From NCBI GenBank assembly GCA_903820745.1, contig CAIJIT010000337.1, positions 1 to 64,000 of the forward strand: 64,000 nucleotides of DNA, in the 5' to 3' direction. Shown in pieces: positions 25,253 to 35,052 of this stretch. Every line of letters starts with the position of its first letter. Position 1 is the first letter of the stretch. The DNA is from an uncultured Burkholderiales bacterium. Its GTDB lineage: Bacteria > Pseudomonadota > Gammaproteobacteria > Burkholderiales > Burkholderiaceae_C. Below the pieces are notes generated by a model. The model saw only the letters and a program-made list of their open reading frames with translations. It had not been told where the DNA came from and ran no database searches. Both the position numbers and the translations under genes were made by a program.

Positions 25253-26302
25253 ATGAAGCAAGAACCCCGACTGACCTCGCTGTCGCATGGCGGCGGCTGC
25301 GGCTGCAAGATCGCGCCCGGCCTGCTGTCTGAAATCCTCAAGGGATCTAGCGGTTTTCCGCTGCCGCCTGAGTTGCTGGTCGGCATCGAGACCGCCGATG
25401 ACGCTGCCGTCTACAAGCTCAACGACAGCCAGGCCCTTGTGGCGACGACCGACTTCTTCATGCCGATCGTCGACGACCCTTATGACTTCGGCCGGATCGC
25501 CGCCACCAATGCGATCAGCGACGTCTATGCCATGGGTGGCCGGCCAATCATGGCGCTGGCCCTGGTCGGCATGCCGATCAATGTGCTGTCGACCCAGACG
25601 ATTGCGCGCATCCTCGAGGGCGGCGCATGGATCTGCCGCGAGGCCGGCATTCCGATCGCCGGTGGCCACACGATCGATTCGGTCGAGCCGATCTATGGCC
25701 TGGTCGCCCTCGGCCTGGTGCACCCGGACCGGGTCAAACGCAATGCCGATGCCAGGCCCGGAGATCTGCTGGTGCTGGGCAAAGCGCTCGGCGTCGGCGT
25801 GATGTCGGCGGCATTGAAAAAGGGCCTGCTCGACGCTGCCGGCTATGCCAGCATGATCGCGACCGCCACCCAACTGAACAAGCCCGGCCCCGAACTGGCG
25901 GAACTTCAAGGGGTCCACGGGCTGACCGATGTGACCGGTTTCGGCCTGGCAGGACATGCGCTCGAGTTGGCGCGAGGTTCAGGCTGCGATGTGCATCTCG
26001 ACTGGGCCCGCGTGCCCTTGTTGCCGGGCGTTGCCGCGCTGGTCGCCCAGGGCCTGGTGACCGGAGCTTCGGCCCGCAACTGGGCCGCTTATGGCGCGGA
26101 TGTGACGCTGCCCGTAACGCCGGCCGAAGGCGCCCAGGCGCTGCTCAGCGACCCGCAGACCAGCGGTGGCCTGCTGCTGTCCTGTGACCCGGCGGCTGTC
26201 GATGATGTGCTGGCGATCTTCCAGCGCCATGGTTTCAGCAATGCAGCGGTGATCGGCAAGGTCGGCGCCCGCAGTGACAAGCCCAGCTTGCTGATCGACT
26301 GA
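25253..26302 (+). CDS. selD: Selenide, water dikinase (selenophosphate synthetase)
   Basis: A 349-residue SelD making selenophosphate from selenide and ATP. The catalytic loop HGGGCGCK places Cys at 16 (cysteine, not selenocysteine) and Lys at 19. The AIRS/PurM-like fold shows in DDAAVYKLND, ATTDFFMPIVDDPYDFGRIA and the C-terminal SDPQTSGGLLLS. ATG 25253 is preferred over a TTG three bases earlier. No selA, selB or tRNA-Sec is in the window, so the product may serve selenouridine formation or a selenoprotein pathway encoded elsewhere. The next gene follows immediately. Confidence 0.97.
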   Translation: MKQEPRLTSLSHGGGCGCKIAPGLLSEILKGSSGFPLPPELLVGIETADDAAVYKLNDSQALVATTDFFMPIVDDPYDFGRIAATNAISDVYAMGGRPIMALALVGMPINVLSTQTIARILEGGAWICREAGIPIAGGHTIDSVEPIYGLVALGLVHPDRVKRNADARPGDLLVLGKALGVGVMSAALKKGLLDAAGYASMIATATQLNKPGPELAELQGVHGLTDVTGFGLAGHALELARGSGCDVHLDWARVPLLPGVAALVAQGLVTGASARNWAAYGADVTLPVTPAEGAQALLSDPQTSGGLLLSCDPAAVDDVLAIFQRHGFSNAAVIGKVGARSDKPSLLID

Positions 26303-27151
26303 GTGAAAACCCAACTGCTCATCATTGATCCGCAGAACGACTTCTGCGATCTTCCCGAGACTTGGCATCCGGTCGACCCGATCGAGGCCAGCCGGACCGC
26401 GCCAGCCCTGCCGGTGCCCGGTGCACATGCCGACATGCAGCGACTGGCAGCGCTGTTGCGCAAGGCCGGCGCGGCTTTCGATGCGCTGACCATCACGCTC
26501 GATGCCCATCACCAACTCGACATCGCCCATCCGGCCTTCTGGCAGCAAGCCGATGGAACCCAGGTTCTGCCCTTCACCACGATCACGGCCGCACAACTGC
26601 TGAGCGGCGAATTCCTGCCCCGCGCCCCGCTGGCAAGGCCGCGCTGCCAGAGCTACCTCGAAGCGCTTGAAGCCAGCGGCCGCTACCAGCTGATGGTCTG
26701 GCCGGTGCATTGCGAGATCGGCAGCTGGGGCCATGCCGTCCACGCCGACCTGCGCGCCGCTTACCAGGACTGGGAGCGCCGGCAGTTGAAAACCGTCCGG
26801 AAAATATTCAAGGGCCAGAACTGCTGGACCGAGCATTACAGCGCGCTGCAAGCCGAGGTGCCTTTGCCGGACGACCCGGGCACGCAGCTGAATGCCGAGC
26901 TGCTGGCCACGCTCGACCAGGCTGCGATGCTGCTGGTGGCCGGCGAGGCATCGAGCCATTGCGTCAAGGCGACAGTCGAGCATCTCGCCGCCCATCTGCC
27001 GGACCTGCAGCGCATCGTGCTGCTGACCGACTGCATGAGTCCGGTAGCCGGCTTCGAGCGCCAGCAGCAGCAATTCTTTGAAGCCATGCAGGGCCTGGGC
27101 ATGCGCTTGTCGACCAGCCAGGCCATCCACCGCGAACTGCGCCCCGCATGA
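26303..27151 (+). CDS. Nicotinamidase-like cysteine hydrolase
   Basis: A 282-residue isochorismatase-fold hydrolase starting at GTG 26303, directly after the selD stop. The putative triad is D9 (LIIDPQNDF), K170 (KIFKGQN) and C220 ([13 protein letters not shown]). The [12 protein letters not shown] segment mirrors the WPDHC-x-x-G-x-x-G motif of nicotinamidases, but it is longer and less canonical than PncA. It overlaps pncB by four bases, so deamidation of nicotinamide to nicotinate is the likely reaction, feeding the next enzyme. Another ureidohydrolase activity cannot be excluded. Confidence 0.82.
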   Translation: MKTQLLIIDPQNDFCDLPETWHPVDPIEASRTAPALPVPGAHADMQRLAALLRKAGAAFDALTITLDAHHQLDIAHPAFWQQADGTQVLPFTTITAAQLLSGEFLPRAPLARPRCQSYLEALEASGRYQLMVWPVHCEIGSWGHAVHADLRAAYQDWERRQLKTVRKIFKGQNCWTEHYSALQAEVPLPDDPGTQLNAELLATLDQAAMLLVAGEASSHCVKATVEHLAAHLPDLQRIVLLTDCMSPVAGFERQQQQFFEAMQGLGMRLSTSQAIHRELRPA

Positions 27152-28338
27152 GCCAGGCCATCATCGGCAGCTTGCTGGAGACCGATCTCTACAAGTTCAC
27201 CATGTGGCAGGCGATGCTGCACCGGCATCCGCAAGCGCAGGCCGAATACCGCTTTGTCTGCCGCAACCAGCCGGTTTTCCCGCTGGCTGAATTGCTGCCC
27301 GAGCTTGAGCAGGAACTTGACGCGTTGTGCGACTTGAGTTTCCGGCCCGACGAGTTGCGCTACCTCAGCAGCCTGCGTTTCATGAAGTCTGACTTTGTCG
27401 ACTTCCTGCGTATCTTCCGTTTTCAGCGCGACTTCATCAAAGCCTCGACCGATGGCCTGACCTTGAACATCATCGCCAGCGGCCCGCAAGTGCATGTGAT
27501 GGGCTTCGAGATCCATTTGCTGGCGATCGTCAACGAGCTTTACTTTCGCCGCTTCGACGCGCAGACCGCCCTGACCCAAGGCCGGCAGCGCCTGCAACAC
27601 AAGATCGCGCAGCTCGAAGCCTTTGAACAAGAGCCGGCGCGCGCCCATCCGTTCGAGGTCTTCGACTTCGGCCTCAGGCGGCGCTTCTCCGGGCCCTGGC
27701 AGCGCGAAGTGGTGGCGACCCTGAAGCGCGAAATACCGCAATATTTCAAGGGCACGTCGAACGTGCTGCTGGCCCGCGACCTCGGCCTGGTACCGATCGG
27801 CACGATGGCGCATGAATACCTGCAAAGCTACCAGGCCACCGGCGTGCGGCTGCGCGATCATCAGAAAGCCGCGTTGGAAGACTGGGTCCAGGAATACCGC
27901 GGTGACCTCGGCGTGGCGCTGACCGACGTGGTCGGCATGGACGCCTTCCTGGCCGATTTCGACCTCTACTTTGCCAAGCTCTTTGACGGCCTGCGCCACG
28001 ATTCAGGCGACCCGTTTGTCTGGGGCGAAAAAGCGCTGGCGCATTACGCCAAATTGCGCATCGACGCACATCACAAGCGCTTGGTGTTCTCGGACGGGCT
28101 TGACGTGCCTGCAGCCATCGCCCTGCACCGGCATTTTTCCGACCGAACCCAACTCGGTTTCGGCATCGGCACCAATTTCTCCAACGATATGGGGCATGAA
28201 GCGCTCAACATCGTGATGAAGCTGACCCATTGCAACGGCCAAGCGGTGGCCAAGCTTTCCGACAGTCCGGGCAAGACGATCTGTGAGGACGAGACCTTTC
28301 TCGCCTATCTGCGGCAAGTTTTCAACATCAAGTCGTGA
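27148..28338 (+). CDS. pncB: Nicotinate phosphoribosyltransferase
   Basis: A 396-residue PncB joining nicotinate and PRPP to nicotinate mononucleotide with ATP hydrolysis, in NAD salvage. The phosphorylated histidine is H222 in [14 protein letters not shown]. The start [16 protein letters not shown] and the segments [17 protein letters not shown] and [12 protein letters not shown] are typical. It is translationally coupled to the amidohydrolase. A strong hairpin at 28511-28546 follows, but a short transcript of its own may lie between. Confidence 0.97.
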   Translation: MSQAIIGSLLETDLYKFTMWQAMLHRHPQAQAEYRFVCRNQPVFPLAELLPELEQELDALCDLSFRPDELRYLSSLRFMKSDFVDFLRIFRFQRDFIKASTDGLTLNIIASGPQVHVMGFEIHLLAIVNELYFRRFDAQTALTQGRQRLQHKIAQLEAFEQEPARAHPFEVFDFGLRRRFSGPWQREVVATLKREIPQYFKGTSNVLLARDLGLVPIGTMAHEYLQSYQATGVRLRDHQKAALEDWVQEYRGDLGVALTDVVGMDAFLADFDLYFAKLFDGLRHDSGDPFVWGEKALAHYAKLRIDAHHKRLVFSDGLDVPAAIALHRHFSDRTQLGFGIGTNFSNDMGHEALNIVMKLTHCNGQAVAKLSDSPGKTICEDETFLAYLRQVFNIKS

Positions 28339-28399
28339 CAAGTTGCCGCCGCAGCAAGGCGGCCCTGCGCCAAGTCAAATTGCTGTCACAAACGACGGC

Positions 28400-28546
28400 C
28401 ATAATCCGGGTCAGACCAAGGCGAGAAACCGGCTGCAAATTGGGCAGCGTTCTGGAACTCGTGACCAGCGCCAGGGAACCGTTACCCACCGAGGTATCCG
28501 GAAGTCAACAGGGCCACACCGCAAGGACGTGGCCCTTTGCTTTTGT
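28400..28546 (+). ncRNA. Putative small RNA or long pncB 3' UTR
   Basis: Between pncB and the next receptor gene lie 311 bp without a gene. CATAAT at 28400-28405 resembles a -10 box, and a clear terminator closes the stretch 110-140 nt later. The enclosed sequence shows several short complementary pieces, but it matches no RNA family I can recognise. It may simply be a leader or trailer. The -35 region is poor. Confidence 0.25.
28511..28546 (+). terminator. Rho-independent terminator after pncB
   Basis: GGGCCAC-loop-GTGGCCC is a 7-bp perfect stem followed by TTTGCTTTTG. It ends the selD-amidase-pncB run or the putative small RNA ahead of the receptor gene. The remaining bases to 28649 hold the receptor promoter, with TACAAT at 28635-28640. 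Confidence 0.7.
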
Positions 28547-28649
28547 GGCGCGCTTTGTGGCGCGGCTTGTAAAGAAGTTAAACGACCGCGGCTGGCCGGC
28601 TTGCAAGCCTGAAGCCATGCGATGCTGGGCGACCTACAATCCCGCCGCC

Positions 28650-30953
28650 ATGCCCAAGCTCAACTCCCTGCACCCACTCGTCCTCAGCCTGGCTTTGGCC
28701 ATGCTGCCTGTTGCTGCCCTGAAGGCCCAGACCGGCCCGGCCTCGGCGGCCTCGGCGCCAGCAGCCGCAGCCAGTGCCCCGGCCAAGGCAGGCGCCAAAA
28801 AGGCCGAGCAGCTCGATCGGGTCGAAGTCAGCGGCACACCCACTGACGAGGTCATCAGGCGGGCTTCGACCGCGTCAAAGATCGTCATCGGCCGAGAAGA
28901 AATCGAACGCTTCGGCGACAGCAGCATTGGCGAAGTCCTCAAGCGTTTGCCGGGCGTGACCACTGGCGGGCGGCCGGGCCGCGGCGGCGACATCCGCATG
29001 CGCGGCATGGGTGGCGGCTACACGCAGATCCTCGTCAACGGCGAGCGCATGCCGCCGGGTTTTTCGCTCGATCAACTGCCGCCTGATCAGGTCGAGCGGA
29101 TCGAAGTGATGCGCGCGCCGACGGCTGAATTCGGTGCCCGCGCGGTCGCTGGAACGATCAATGTCGTGCTGCGCGAAGCGCTGCAAAAGCGCATCAATGA
29201 CCTGCGTTTTGCACTTGGTTCGGAACGCGGTCTAGTCAAACCCAACGTGGGCTGGACCCGCAATGACAAGCTCGACGAACAGGGCGGCGCTTACAACCTG
29301 ACGCTCAACGCGATGCAGACGAATCGTCTGGATGACGTCAACACCTCGGCCAACACGCATACGCTGGCGACCGGCAGCGACAGCCTGCTGCGCACGACCG
29401 GCCAGACCAGCGACAGCCGCAGCGCCTTGCACATGAACGCCAGGCTGCAATGGCGGCTCGGTGAAGGCAGTTCGCTGACCTTCCAGCCCTTCATGGTGGC
29501 GTCAAAAGGCCAGGGCGACAACCTGTACCTGCAGACTCAAACCCCGCTGCCCAGTCCATTGCCCGACAACTTCTTCGACAAGGCGCAGATCCACAGCGAC
29601 AGCAAATTCGAAATGCTGCGGCTGAACAGCCAATGGCAGCAGCGCATCGACGCCGAGACCAAGCTCGAACTGCGCGGCGGTATCGGCCAGGCCCATTCGA
29701 ACAGCCAGAGCAAACGTCTGGAATTCCGCAACGGCATCAGTCTGCCGACGCGCGAGCAGGACGACCAGACCGACAACAAGGACCGCAGTTGGAGCCTGAA
29801 CGGCAAATACTCGCGCGCCTTGGTGAACGAACATAGCCTGGTCGGCGGTGTCGAGGGCGAGGGCACCACGCGCGAGCAGAACCGGATCTGCCTGCAGAAC
29901 GGCCTGGTCTGCCGCGGCCTGCTCGACTTCGGCGACGATCTGTCAGCCTCGACACAGCGCTTTGCTGCCTATGTGCAAGACGAATGGAGCGTCGGCAAGC
30001 AATGGTCCTTCTACGCCGGCCTGCGCGGCGAAACCATTGCCACCACCAGCGAAGCGGCCAACCGTGACATCCGCAACCGCTCCAGCGTCTGGACGCCGCT
30101 GCTGCATGGCGTCTGGAAGCCCGACGAAAAAAGCCGCGAACAACTGCGCGCCAGCCTGACCCGCAGCTACCGCTCGCCGAATCTGCAGGATCTGATCGCC
30201 ACGCCCAACGTCAACTCGCAATACCCCTGCCCGGCCGCAGCGCCCTGCGGCGCCAATGCAGCCAACTATCCCGACCGGATGGGTAACCCGGCATTGAAGC
30301 CCGAGTTGGCCACCGGTATCGACTTCGCCTACGAAAACTATCTCTCCAAGGGCGGCATCCTCAGCGCCAACGTTTTCGTGCGCCGCATCAGCGACTTGAT
30401 GCGCAATATCACTGCGCTGGAAACCGTCTCCTGGGCCAATGTGCAGCGCTGGGTCTCGCATCCGCAGAACATCGGCAATGCCACGACGATGGGGCTGGAA
30501 CTGGAAGCGAAGTTCCGCCTCGATGAATTCATCACTGAGGCCTGGCCGGTCTCGGTACGCAGCAACCTGAGCTTGTTTAGATCCAAGGTCGACGGGATTC
30601 CAGGCCCGAACAACAAGCTCGACCAGCAGCCACGCGGCACCGCCAACCTGGGCGCTGATTACAAGCTGCGCAGCCTGCCGCTGAGCCTGGGCGCCGGCAT
30701 CAACTGGACGCCTGCCAACACCGTGCAGCAAACCCTGCTGACCGAAAGCCACAACAGTCGCAAGCTGGTGACCGATGCCTTCATGCTGTGGTTCGTCAAC
30801 CGCGACACCCAGTTGCGCTTCTCGGCCAGCAACCTGACCCCGCTGAACTACAGCAACGGCAGCATCATCACCACGCCCGACCAGGTCATCACGACCGACA
30901 GCGGCGGACGCAGCTTCACGCTGTGGCAGTTGCGGTTGGAATTGAAAGTCTGA
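28650..30953 (+). CDS. TonB-dependent receptor, FepA/catecholate-like architecture
   Basis: A 767-residue outer-membrane receptor. After a signal peptide ending LKAQT and a long Ala/Ser/Pro linker comes the TonB-box-like DRVEVSGT. The plug follows, with EVLKRLPGVTTGGRPGRGGDIRMRG and the plug-end RIEVMRAPTAEFGARAVAGTINVV. The barrel contains RSYRSPNLQDL and NPALKPELATGIDFAYENY and ends WQLRLELKV. ATG 28650 is chosen because the frame upstream is not protein-like. A TACAAT box 10 nt before the ATG hints at a very short leader. An ABC importer follows 88 bp later in the same direction and may handle the same compound. Confidence 0.93.
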   Translation: MPKLNSLHPLVLSLALAMLPVAALKAQTGPASAASAPAAAASAPAKAGAKKAEQLDRVEVSGTPTDEVIRRASTASKIVIGREEIERFGDSSIGEVLKRLPGVTTGGRPGRGGDIRMRGMGGGYTQILVNGERMPPGFSLDQLPPDQVERIEVMRAPTAEFGARAVAGTINVVLREALQKRINDLRFALGSERGLVKPNVGWTRNDKLDEQGGAYNLTLNAMQTNRLDDVNTSANTHTLATGSDSLLRTTGQTSDSRSALHMNARLQWRLGEGSSLTFQPFMVASKGQGDNLYLQTQTPLPSPLPDNFFDKAQIHSDSKFEMLRLNSQWQQRIDAETKLELRGGIGQAHSNSQSKRLEFRNGISLPTREQDDQTDNKDRSWSLNGKYSRALVNEHSLVGGVEGEGTTREQNRICLQNGLVCRGLLDFGDDLSASTQRFAAYVQDEWSVGKQWSFYAGLRGETIATTSEAANRDIRNRSSVWTPLLHGVWKPDEKSREQLRASLTRSYRSPNLQDLIATPNVNSQYPCPAAAPCGANAANYPDRMGNPALKPELATGIDFAYENYLSKGGILSANVFVRRISDLMRNITALETVSWANVQRWVSHPQNIGNATTMGLELEAKFRLDEFITEAWPVSVRSNLSLFRSKVDGIPGPNNKLDQQPRGTANLGADYKLRSLPLSLGAGINWTPANTVQQTLLTESHNSRKLVTDAFMLWFVNRDTQLRFSASNLTPLNYSNGSIITTPDQVITTDSGGRSFTLWQLRLELKV

Positions 30954-31041
30954 CGACTGGGGGGACAATCGGCGTCATCATCCGGCGGCAAGACGCGAAT
31001 GAATGCAGCGCTGGCCTCGATCAGACTACTTTGGAGACGAC

Positions 31042-32067
31042 ATGAATTTCAAGAAATTGAGTCTTGCCCTGACCTTGACCGCCCTCGCTGCGCTCGGCTT
31101 GAACGTCCAGGCGCAGCCGCTTGAAAAACAAAAAGTGTCGATCGCCGTTGGCGGCAAGAACCTGCTTTATTACCTACCCTTGACGATCGCCGAGCAACTC
31201 GGCTATTTCAAGGAAGAGGGCCTGCAGGTCGAGATCAGCGACTTTGCCGGCGGCTCGAAAGCCTTGCAGGCGCTGGTCGGCGGCAGCGCCGATGTGGTCT
31301 CGGGCGCCTATGAGCACACGATCAATATGCAGGCCAAGGGACAGGCAATCACGGCCTTCGTGCTGCAGGGCCGGGCGCCGCAGATCGTGCTGGCTGTCTC
31401 CAACAAGACGATGCCGAATTACAAGTCGATCGCGGACCTGAAGGGCAAGAAGATCGGCGTTTCGGCACCCGGCTCTTCGACCAATATGGTCGCCAACTTC
31501 GTGCTGGCCAAGGGCGGGCTGAAGCCGACCGATGTCTCCTTCGTCGGTGTGGGCACCGCAGCCGGCGCTTTGTCGGCGCTGCGCTCCGGCCAGATCGACG
31601 CGATGTGCAATCTCGACCCGGTGATGACGATGCTGGAGCAGAACAACGATGTGAAGATCGTCATCGACACCCGCACGATGAAGGACACGCTGGCCTTGTT
31701 CGGCGGCACGATGCCGGCCGGCTCCTTGTATGCCAAGTCAGAGTTCCTGGCCAACAATCCGCGAACCGCGCAGGCCCTGACCAATGCAATGGTGCGCGCT
31801 TCCAAATGGCTGCAGACCGCCGGGCCGTCGGACATCGTCAAGGTGGTGCCGGAAAACTTCCTGCTCGGCGACCGTGCGCTTTACCTGGCGGCTTTCACCC
31901 GAGGCCGCGAAGCGCTGTCTCCTGACGGCATGTTCCCGGCGACCGGCCCGGCCACCGCGCTGAAGGCCCTGCAGTCGTTCAGCCCGGAAATCGCCGACAA
32001 GAAGATTGATCTCGACAAGACCTTCACCAACAGCTTCGTCAAGATCGCCAACGCAAAATACAAATGA
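31042..32067 (+). CDS. ABC transporter substrate-binding protein, NMT1/SsuA-like
   Basis: A 341-residue periplasmic binding protein with a Sec signal (about 1-25, ending LNVQAQ). Typical NMT1/ThiY/SsuA blocks are LPLTIAEQLGYFKEEGLQVEI, GSADVVSGAYEHTINM and DLKGKKIGVSAPGSSTN. The family carries sulfonates, nitrate, taurine, thiamine precursors or aromatic acids, and sequence alone does not decide. The ATG at 31042 follows GGAGA. Its stop overlaps the ATPase start by four bases. Confidence 0.92.
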   Translation: MNFKKLSLALTLTALAALGLNVQAQPLEKQKVSIAVGGKNLLYYLPLTIAEQLGYFKEEGLQVEISDFAGGSKALQALVGGSADVVSGAYEHTINMQAKGQAITAFVLQGRAPQIVLAVSNKTMPNYKSIADLKGKKIGVSAPGSSTNMVANFVLAKGGLKPTDVSFVGVGTAAGALSALRSGQIDAMCNLDPVMTMLEQNNDVKIVIDTRTMKDTLALFGGTMPAGSLYAKSEFLANNPRTAQALTNAMVRASKWLQTAGPSDIVKVVPENFLLGDRALYLAAFTRGREALSPDGMFPATGPATALKALQSFSPEIADKKIDLDKTFTNSFVKIANAKYK

Positions 32068-32915
32068 GCTTGCCGGCTGGCGACAAGAATCCGGACGCCA
32101 GCGCAGCGCCCGCAATCTCCTTCGAGGATGTCCGCTGCACCTTCAGCGCCAAGGGCGACCCGGCGCAGACCTATACCGCCGTCGATCACACCAGCTTGCA
32201 GGTGGCGCCGGGCGAGTTCGTATCGGTCGTCGGGCCAACGGGCTGCGGCAAATCGACGCTGCTGAATGTCGCGGCCGGCCTGCTGCAGCCGAGTTCCGGC
32301 CAGGTCCGGGTATTCGGCCAGTCGCTGGGCGGCGAAGTCAACCGGCGCGCCGGCTATATGTTCCAGTCCGACGCCTTGATGCCCTGGCGCAGCGCCTTGC
32401 AAAACGTCATCGCCGGCCTGCAATACCGAGGCGTCGAAGAAGCGAAGGCGATTCTCCTGGGCGAAGAATGGTTGCAGCGGGTCGGGCTGCAAGGCTTTGG
32501 TGACCGCTACCCGCATCAACTGTCGGGCGGCATGCGCAAGCGGGTCGCGCTGGCCCAGACCTTGATCCTCGACCCCGACATCATCCTGATGGACGAACCG
32601 TTTTCTGCGCTCGACATCCAGACCCGGCAGTTGATGGAGAACGAGGTGCTGGAGCTATGGGGCGCCAAGAAAAAAGCCGTGCTCTTCATCACCCATGATC
32701 TGGATGAAGCGATCGCGATGTCCGACCGGGTGATCGTGCTCTCGGCCGGCCCGGCGACGCATCCGATCGGCGAGTTCGTCATCGACCTGCCGCGCCCGCG
32801 CGACGTGGCCGAGATCCGCGTCAACCCTCGCTTCATCGAGTTGCATCAGCAGATCTGGAGCGTGCTGCGCGATGAAGTGCTGAAGGGCTATCAACAACAA
32901 AAGCGTGCGGCCTGA
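32064..32915 (+). CDS. ABC transporter ATP-binding protein (SsuB/TauB-like)
   Basis: A 283-residue ATPase. Walker A is GPTGCGKST, the Q-loop region is GYMFQSDALMPWRSALQNV, the signature is LSGGMRKRVALAQ, Walker B is IILMDEPFSALD and the switch histidine is in FITHDLDEA. The FQ-x-D-x-L-x-P-W pattern is usual for the nitrate/sulfonate/taurine group. It pairs with the binding protein and permease on either side. Confidence 0.95.
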   Translation: MSLPAGDKNPDASAAPAISFEDVRCTFSAKGDPAQTYTAVDHTSLQVAPGEFVSVVGPTGCGKSTLLNVAAGLLQPSSGQVRVFGQSLGGEVNRRAGYMFQSDALMPWRSALQNVIAGLQYRGVEEAKAILLGEEWLQRVGLQGFGDRYPHQLSGGMRKRVALAQTLILDPDIILMDEPFSALDIQTRQLMENEVLELWGAKKKAVLFITHDLDEAIAMSDRVIVLSAGPATHPIGEFVIDLPRPRDVAEIRVNPRFIELHQQIWSVLRDEVLKGYQQQKRAA

Positions 32916-32917
32916 GC

Positions 32918-33751
32918 ATGTGGCAATTCATCAAGCCCAACCCGCGCAACCTGCGTTTCTGGCAAGCGCTGGTGCTGGTCGTCTTCTTCGCCGCCTGGCA
33001 TCTGGTTTCACGCAACCCGCAGACCGCATTCTTTTTCGGTGAGCCGCTCAAGGTCATGCTGCGGGTCTGGGACTGGTTCACCGTAGGCAGCGGCAGCCTC
33101 GAGGTCGGCTTCGGCGACTACACCTTGCTGACCCTGCATTTCCCGGCCGAAATCTATGCCCATCTGCTGGTCACCTTGAGCGAGACTTTGCTGGCCTTCG
33201 GCATCGGCACTTCGATGGGCCTGGGTGCTGGTCTCTGGCTGGCTCTGTCGCCCTTGACCTCGGCGATTTTCGACCCCTATATCAAGGCCGCCAACTCGAT
33301 GCCGCGCGTCATCCTGGCACCGATCTTCGCGATGTGGTTCGGCCTGGGCATCTGGTCCAAGGTCGCCTTGGCGGTGACGCTGGTGTTCTTCATCGTCTTC
33401 TTCAACGTCTATCAGGGCGTTAAGGAAGTCAGCCCGACGGTGCTGGCCAATGCCCGGATGCTCGGCGCCAACCCATCTCAATTGCTGCGCACGGTCTACC
33501 TGCCATCGGCAACTTCCTGGGTTTTTTCAAGCCTGCACACCTCGATCGGCCTGGCCTTTGTCGGCGCGATCGTCGGCGAATATCTGGGCTCGGCGCGTGG
33601 CGTCGGCTACCTGATCCTCCAGGCTGAAGGCACGTTCGACATCAACACCGTCTTTGCCGGCATCATGGTGCTGACCGCGTTCGCGCTGGTCCTCGACGCC
33701 ATCGTCGGCCGGGTCGAAAAACGCCTGATGAAATGGCAACCCGGTCCCTGA
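32918..33751 (+). CDS. ABC transporter permease (SsuC/TauC-like)
   Basis: A 277-residue permease with six hydrophobic segments. It carries the EAA-type cytoplasmic loop, seen as ANARMLGANPSQLLRTVYLPSATSW, which docks with the ATPase. PRVILAPIFAMWFGLGIWSKV is the usual subfamily block. It starts 2 bp after the ATPase stop, completing a three-gene importer. Confidence 0.95.
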   Translation: MWQFIKPNPRNLRFWQALVLVVFFAAWHLVSRNPQTAFFFGEPLKVMLRVWDWFTVGSGSLEVGFGDYTLLTLHFPAEIYAHLLVTLSETLLAFGIGTSMGLGAGLWLALSPLTSAIFDPYIKAANSMPRVILAPIFAMWFGLGIWSKVALAVTLVFFIVFFNVYQGVKEVSPTVLANARMLGANPSQLLRTVYLPSATSWVFSSLHTSIGLAFVGAIVGEYLGSARGVGYLILQAEGTFDINTVFAGIMVLTAFALVLDAIVGRVEKRLMKWQPGP

Positions 33752-33765
33752 CCGGCAGCGACGAC

Positions 33766-34980
33766 ATGAACCCAACCCCCGCTTCAAGCGCCGGCCCGCT
33801 GGCCGGGCTGAAAGTACTCGAACTCGGCCAGTTGATTGCCGGCCCGTTCGCAGCCAAGACCCTGGCCGATTTCGGTGCCGACGTGATCAAGGTCGAAGCA
33901 CCACCCGGCGGCGACCCCCTGCGCAAATGGCGCTTGCTGAAGGACGGCACTTCGGTCTGGTGGCAAGTGCAGTCGCGCAACAAGCGCTCACTCGTCCTCG
34001 ACCTGAAGGACGCTGCAGCGCGCGACATCATCAAAAAGCTGGCGCAGGAATCCGATGTGCTGATCGAGAACTTCCGCCCCGGCGCCATGGAAGCCTGGGG
34101 CCTCGGGCCGGCTGACCTGCAAGCGCTCAATCCGCGCTTGATCATGCTGCGCATCAGTGGCTATGGCCAGACCGGCCCTTACCGCGACCGCCCCGGCTTT
34201 GGCGTGGTGGCCGAAGCGATGGGCGGGCTGCGCCACCTGAGCGGCGAGCCCGGCCATGTGCCGGTACGCGTTGGCGTCAGCATCGGTGACACGCTGGCAG
34301 CCTTGCATGGCGTGATCGGCATCCTGCTGGCGCTGCAGCATCGCCATGCCTCAGGGTTGGGCCAGGTGATCGATATGGCGCTGTACGAAGCAGTGTTCAA
34401 TTGCATGGAAAGCTTGCTGCCCGAATACAGCGCCTTCGGTGCGGTGCGTGGCCCGGCCGGCAGCGCCTTGCCAGGCATCGCGCCGAGCAATGCCTACCTC
34501 TGCGGGGACGGCGGCTATGCGCTGATCGCCGGCAATGGCGACAGCATCTTCAAGCGCCTGATGACGATGATCGGCCGCGCCGACATGGCCGCGGACCTGA
34601 GCCTGGCCGACAACACCGGCCGCGTCGCCAGGGTGACCGAGATTGACGCCGCGATCGGCGCCTGGACGGCCAGCCGCAATGTCGACGAGGTGCTGGCCGC
34701 CTTGAGCGAAGTTTCAGTCCCCGCCGGCCGCATCTACACCATCGCCGACATCGACGCCGACCCCCATTACCAGGCGCGCGGCATGCTGATGCCGGTGCAG
34801 ATGGATGACGGCAGCCTATTGACCGTCCCCGGCATCGTCCCGAAGCTGTCGCTGACACCCGGCAGCCACCGCCGCAATGCGCCAAGCCTCGGGCAGGATA
34901 CCGATGCAGTGCTGCAGGAACTCGGCCTGACGCCCGAGCAGATCCAGGGTCTGCGCGACAAAGGTATCGTCGCCGGCTGA
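33766..34980 (+). CDS. CaiB/BaiF-type class III CoA-transferase
   Basis: A 404-residue family III CoA-transferase, which moves CoA between carboxylic acids through an aspartyl-CoA intermediate. Signatures are LELGQLIAGPFAAKTLADFGADVIKVE near the start, NKRSLVLDLK and LIENFRPGAMEAWGLG. The catalytic Asp is probably in RPGFGVVAEA...YEAVFN, within the stretch VIDMALYEA. ATG 33766 is used; ATG 33733 overlaps the permease end and would add 11 residues. It lies 14 bp after the permease, so activation of the imported acid as a CoA thioester is a reasonable inference. Confidence 0.9.
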   Translation: MNPTPASSAGPLAGLKVLELGQLIAGPFAAKTLADFGADVIKVEAPPGGDPLRKWRLLKDGTSVWWQVQSRNKRSLVLDLKDAAARDIIKKLAQESDVLIENFRPGAMEAWGLGPADLQALNPRLIMLRISGYGQTGPYRDRPGFGVVAEAMGGLRHLSGEPGHVPVRVGVSIGDTLAALHGVIGILLALQHRHASGLGQVIDMALYEAVFNCMESLLPEYSAFGAVRGPAGSALPGIAPSNAYLCGDGGYALIAGNGDSIFKRLMTMIGRADMAADLSLADNTGRVARVTEIDAAIGAWTASRNVDEVLAALSEVSVPAGRIYTIADIDADPHYQARGMLMPVQMDDGSLLTVPGIVPKLSLTPGSHRRNAPSLGQDTDAVLQELGLTPEQIQGLRDKGIVAG

Positions 34981-35052
34981 GCATAGAAATCTTGCGCGAA
35001 TAGCGTCAACCCAATCACCCGCTTGCCCTGGGTAGGCCAAACTCGCTGCGAC

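Noticed and set aside
25250-26302. A selenocysteine-containing SelD
   Set aside because: The catalytic position is encoded by an ordinary cysteine codon and no in-frame TGA occurs.
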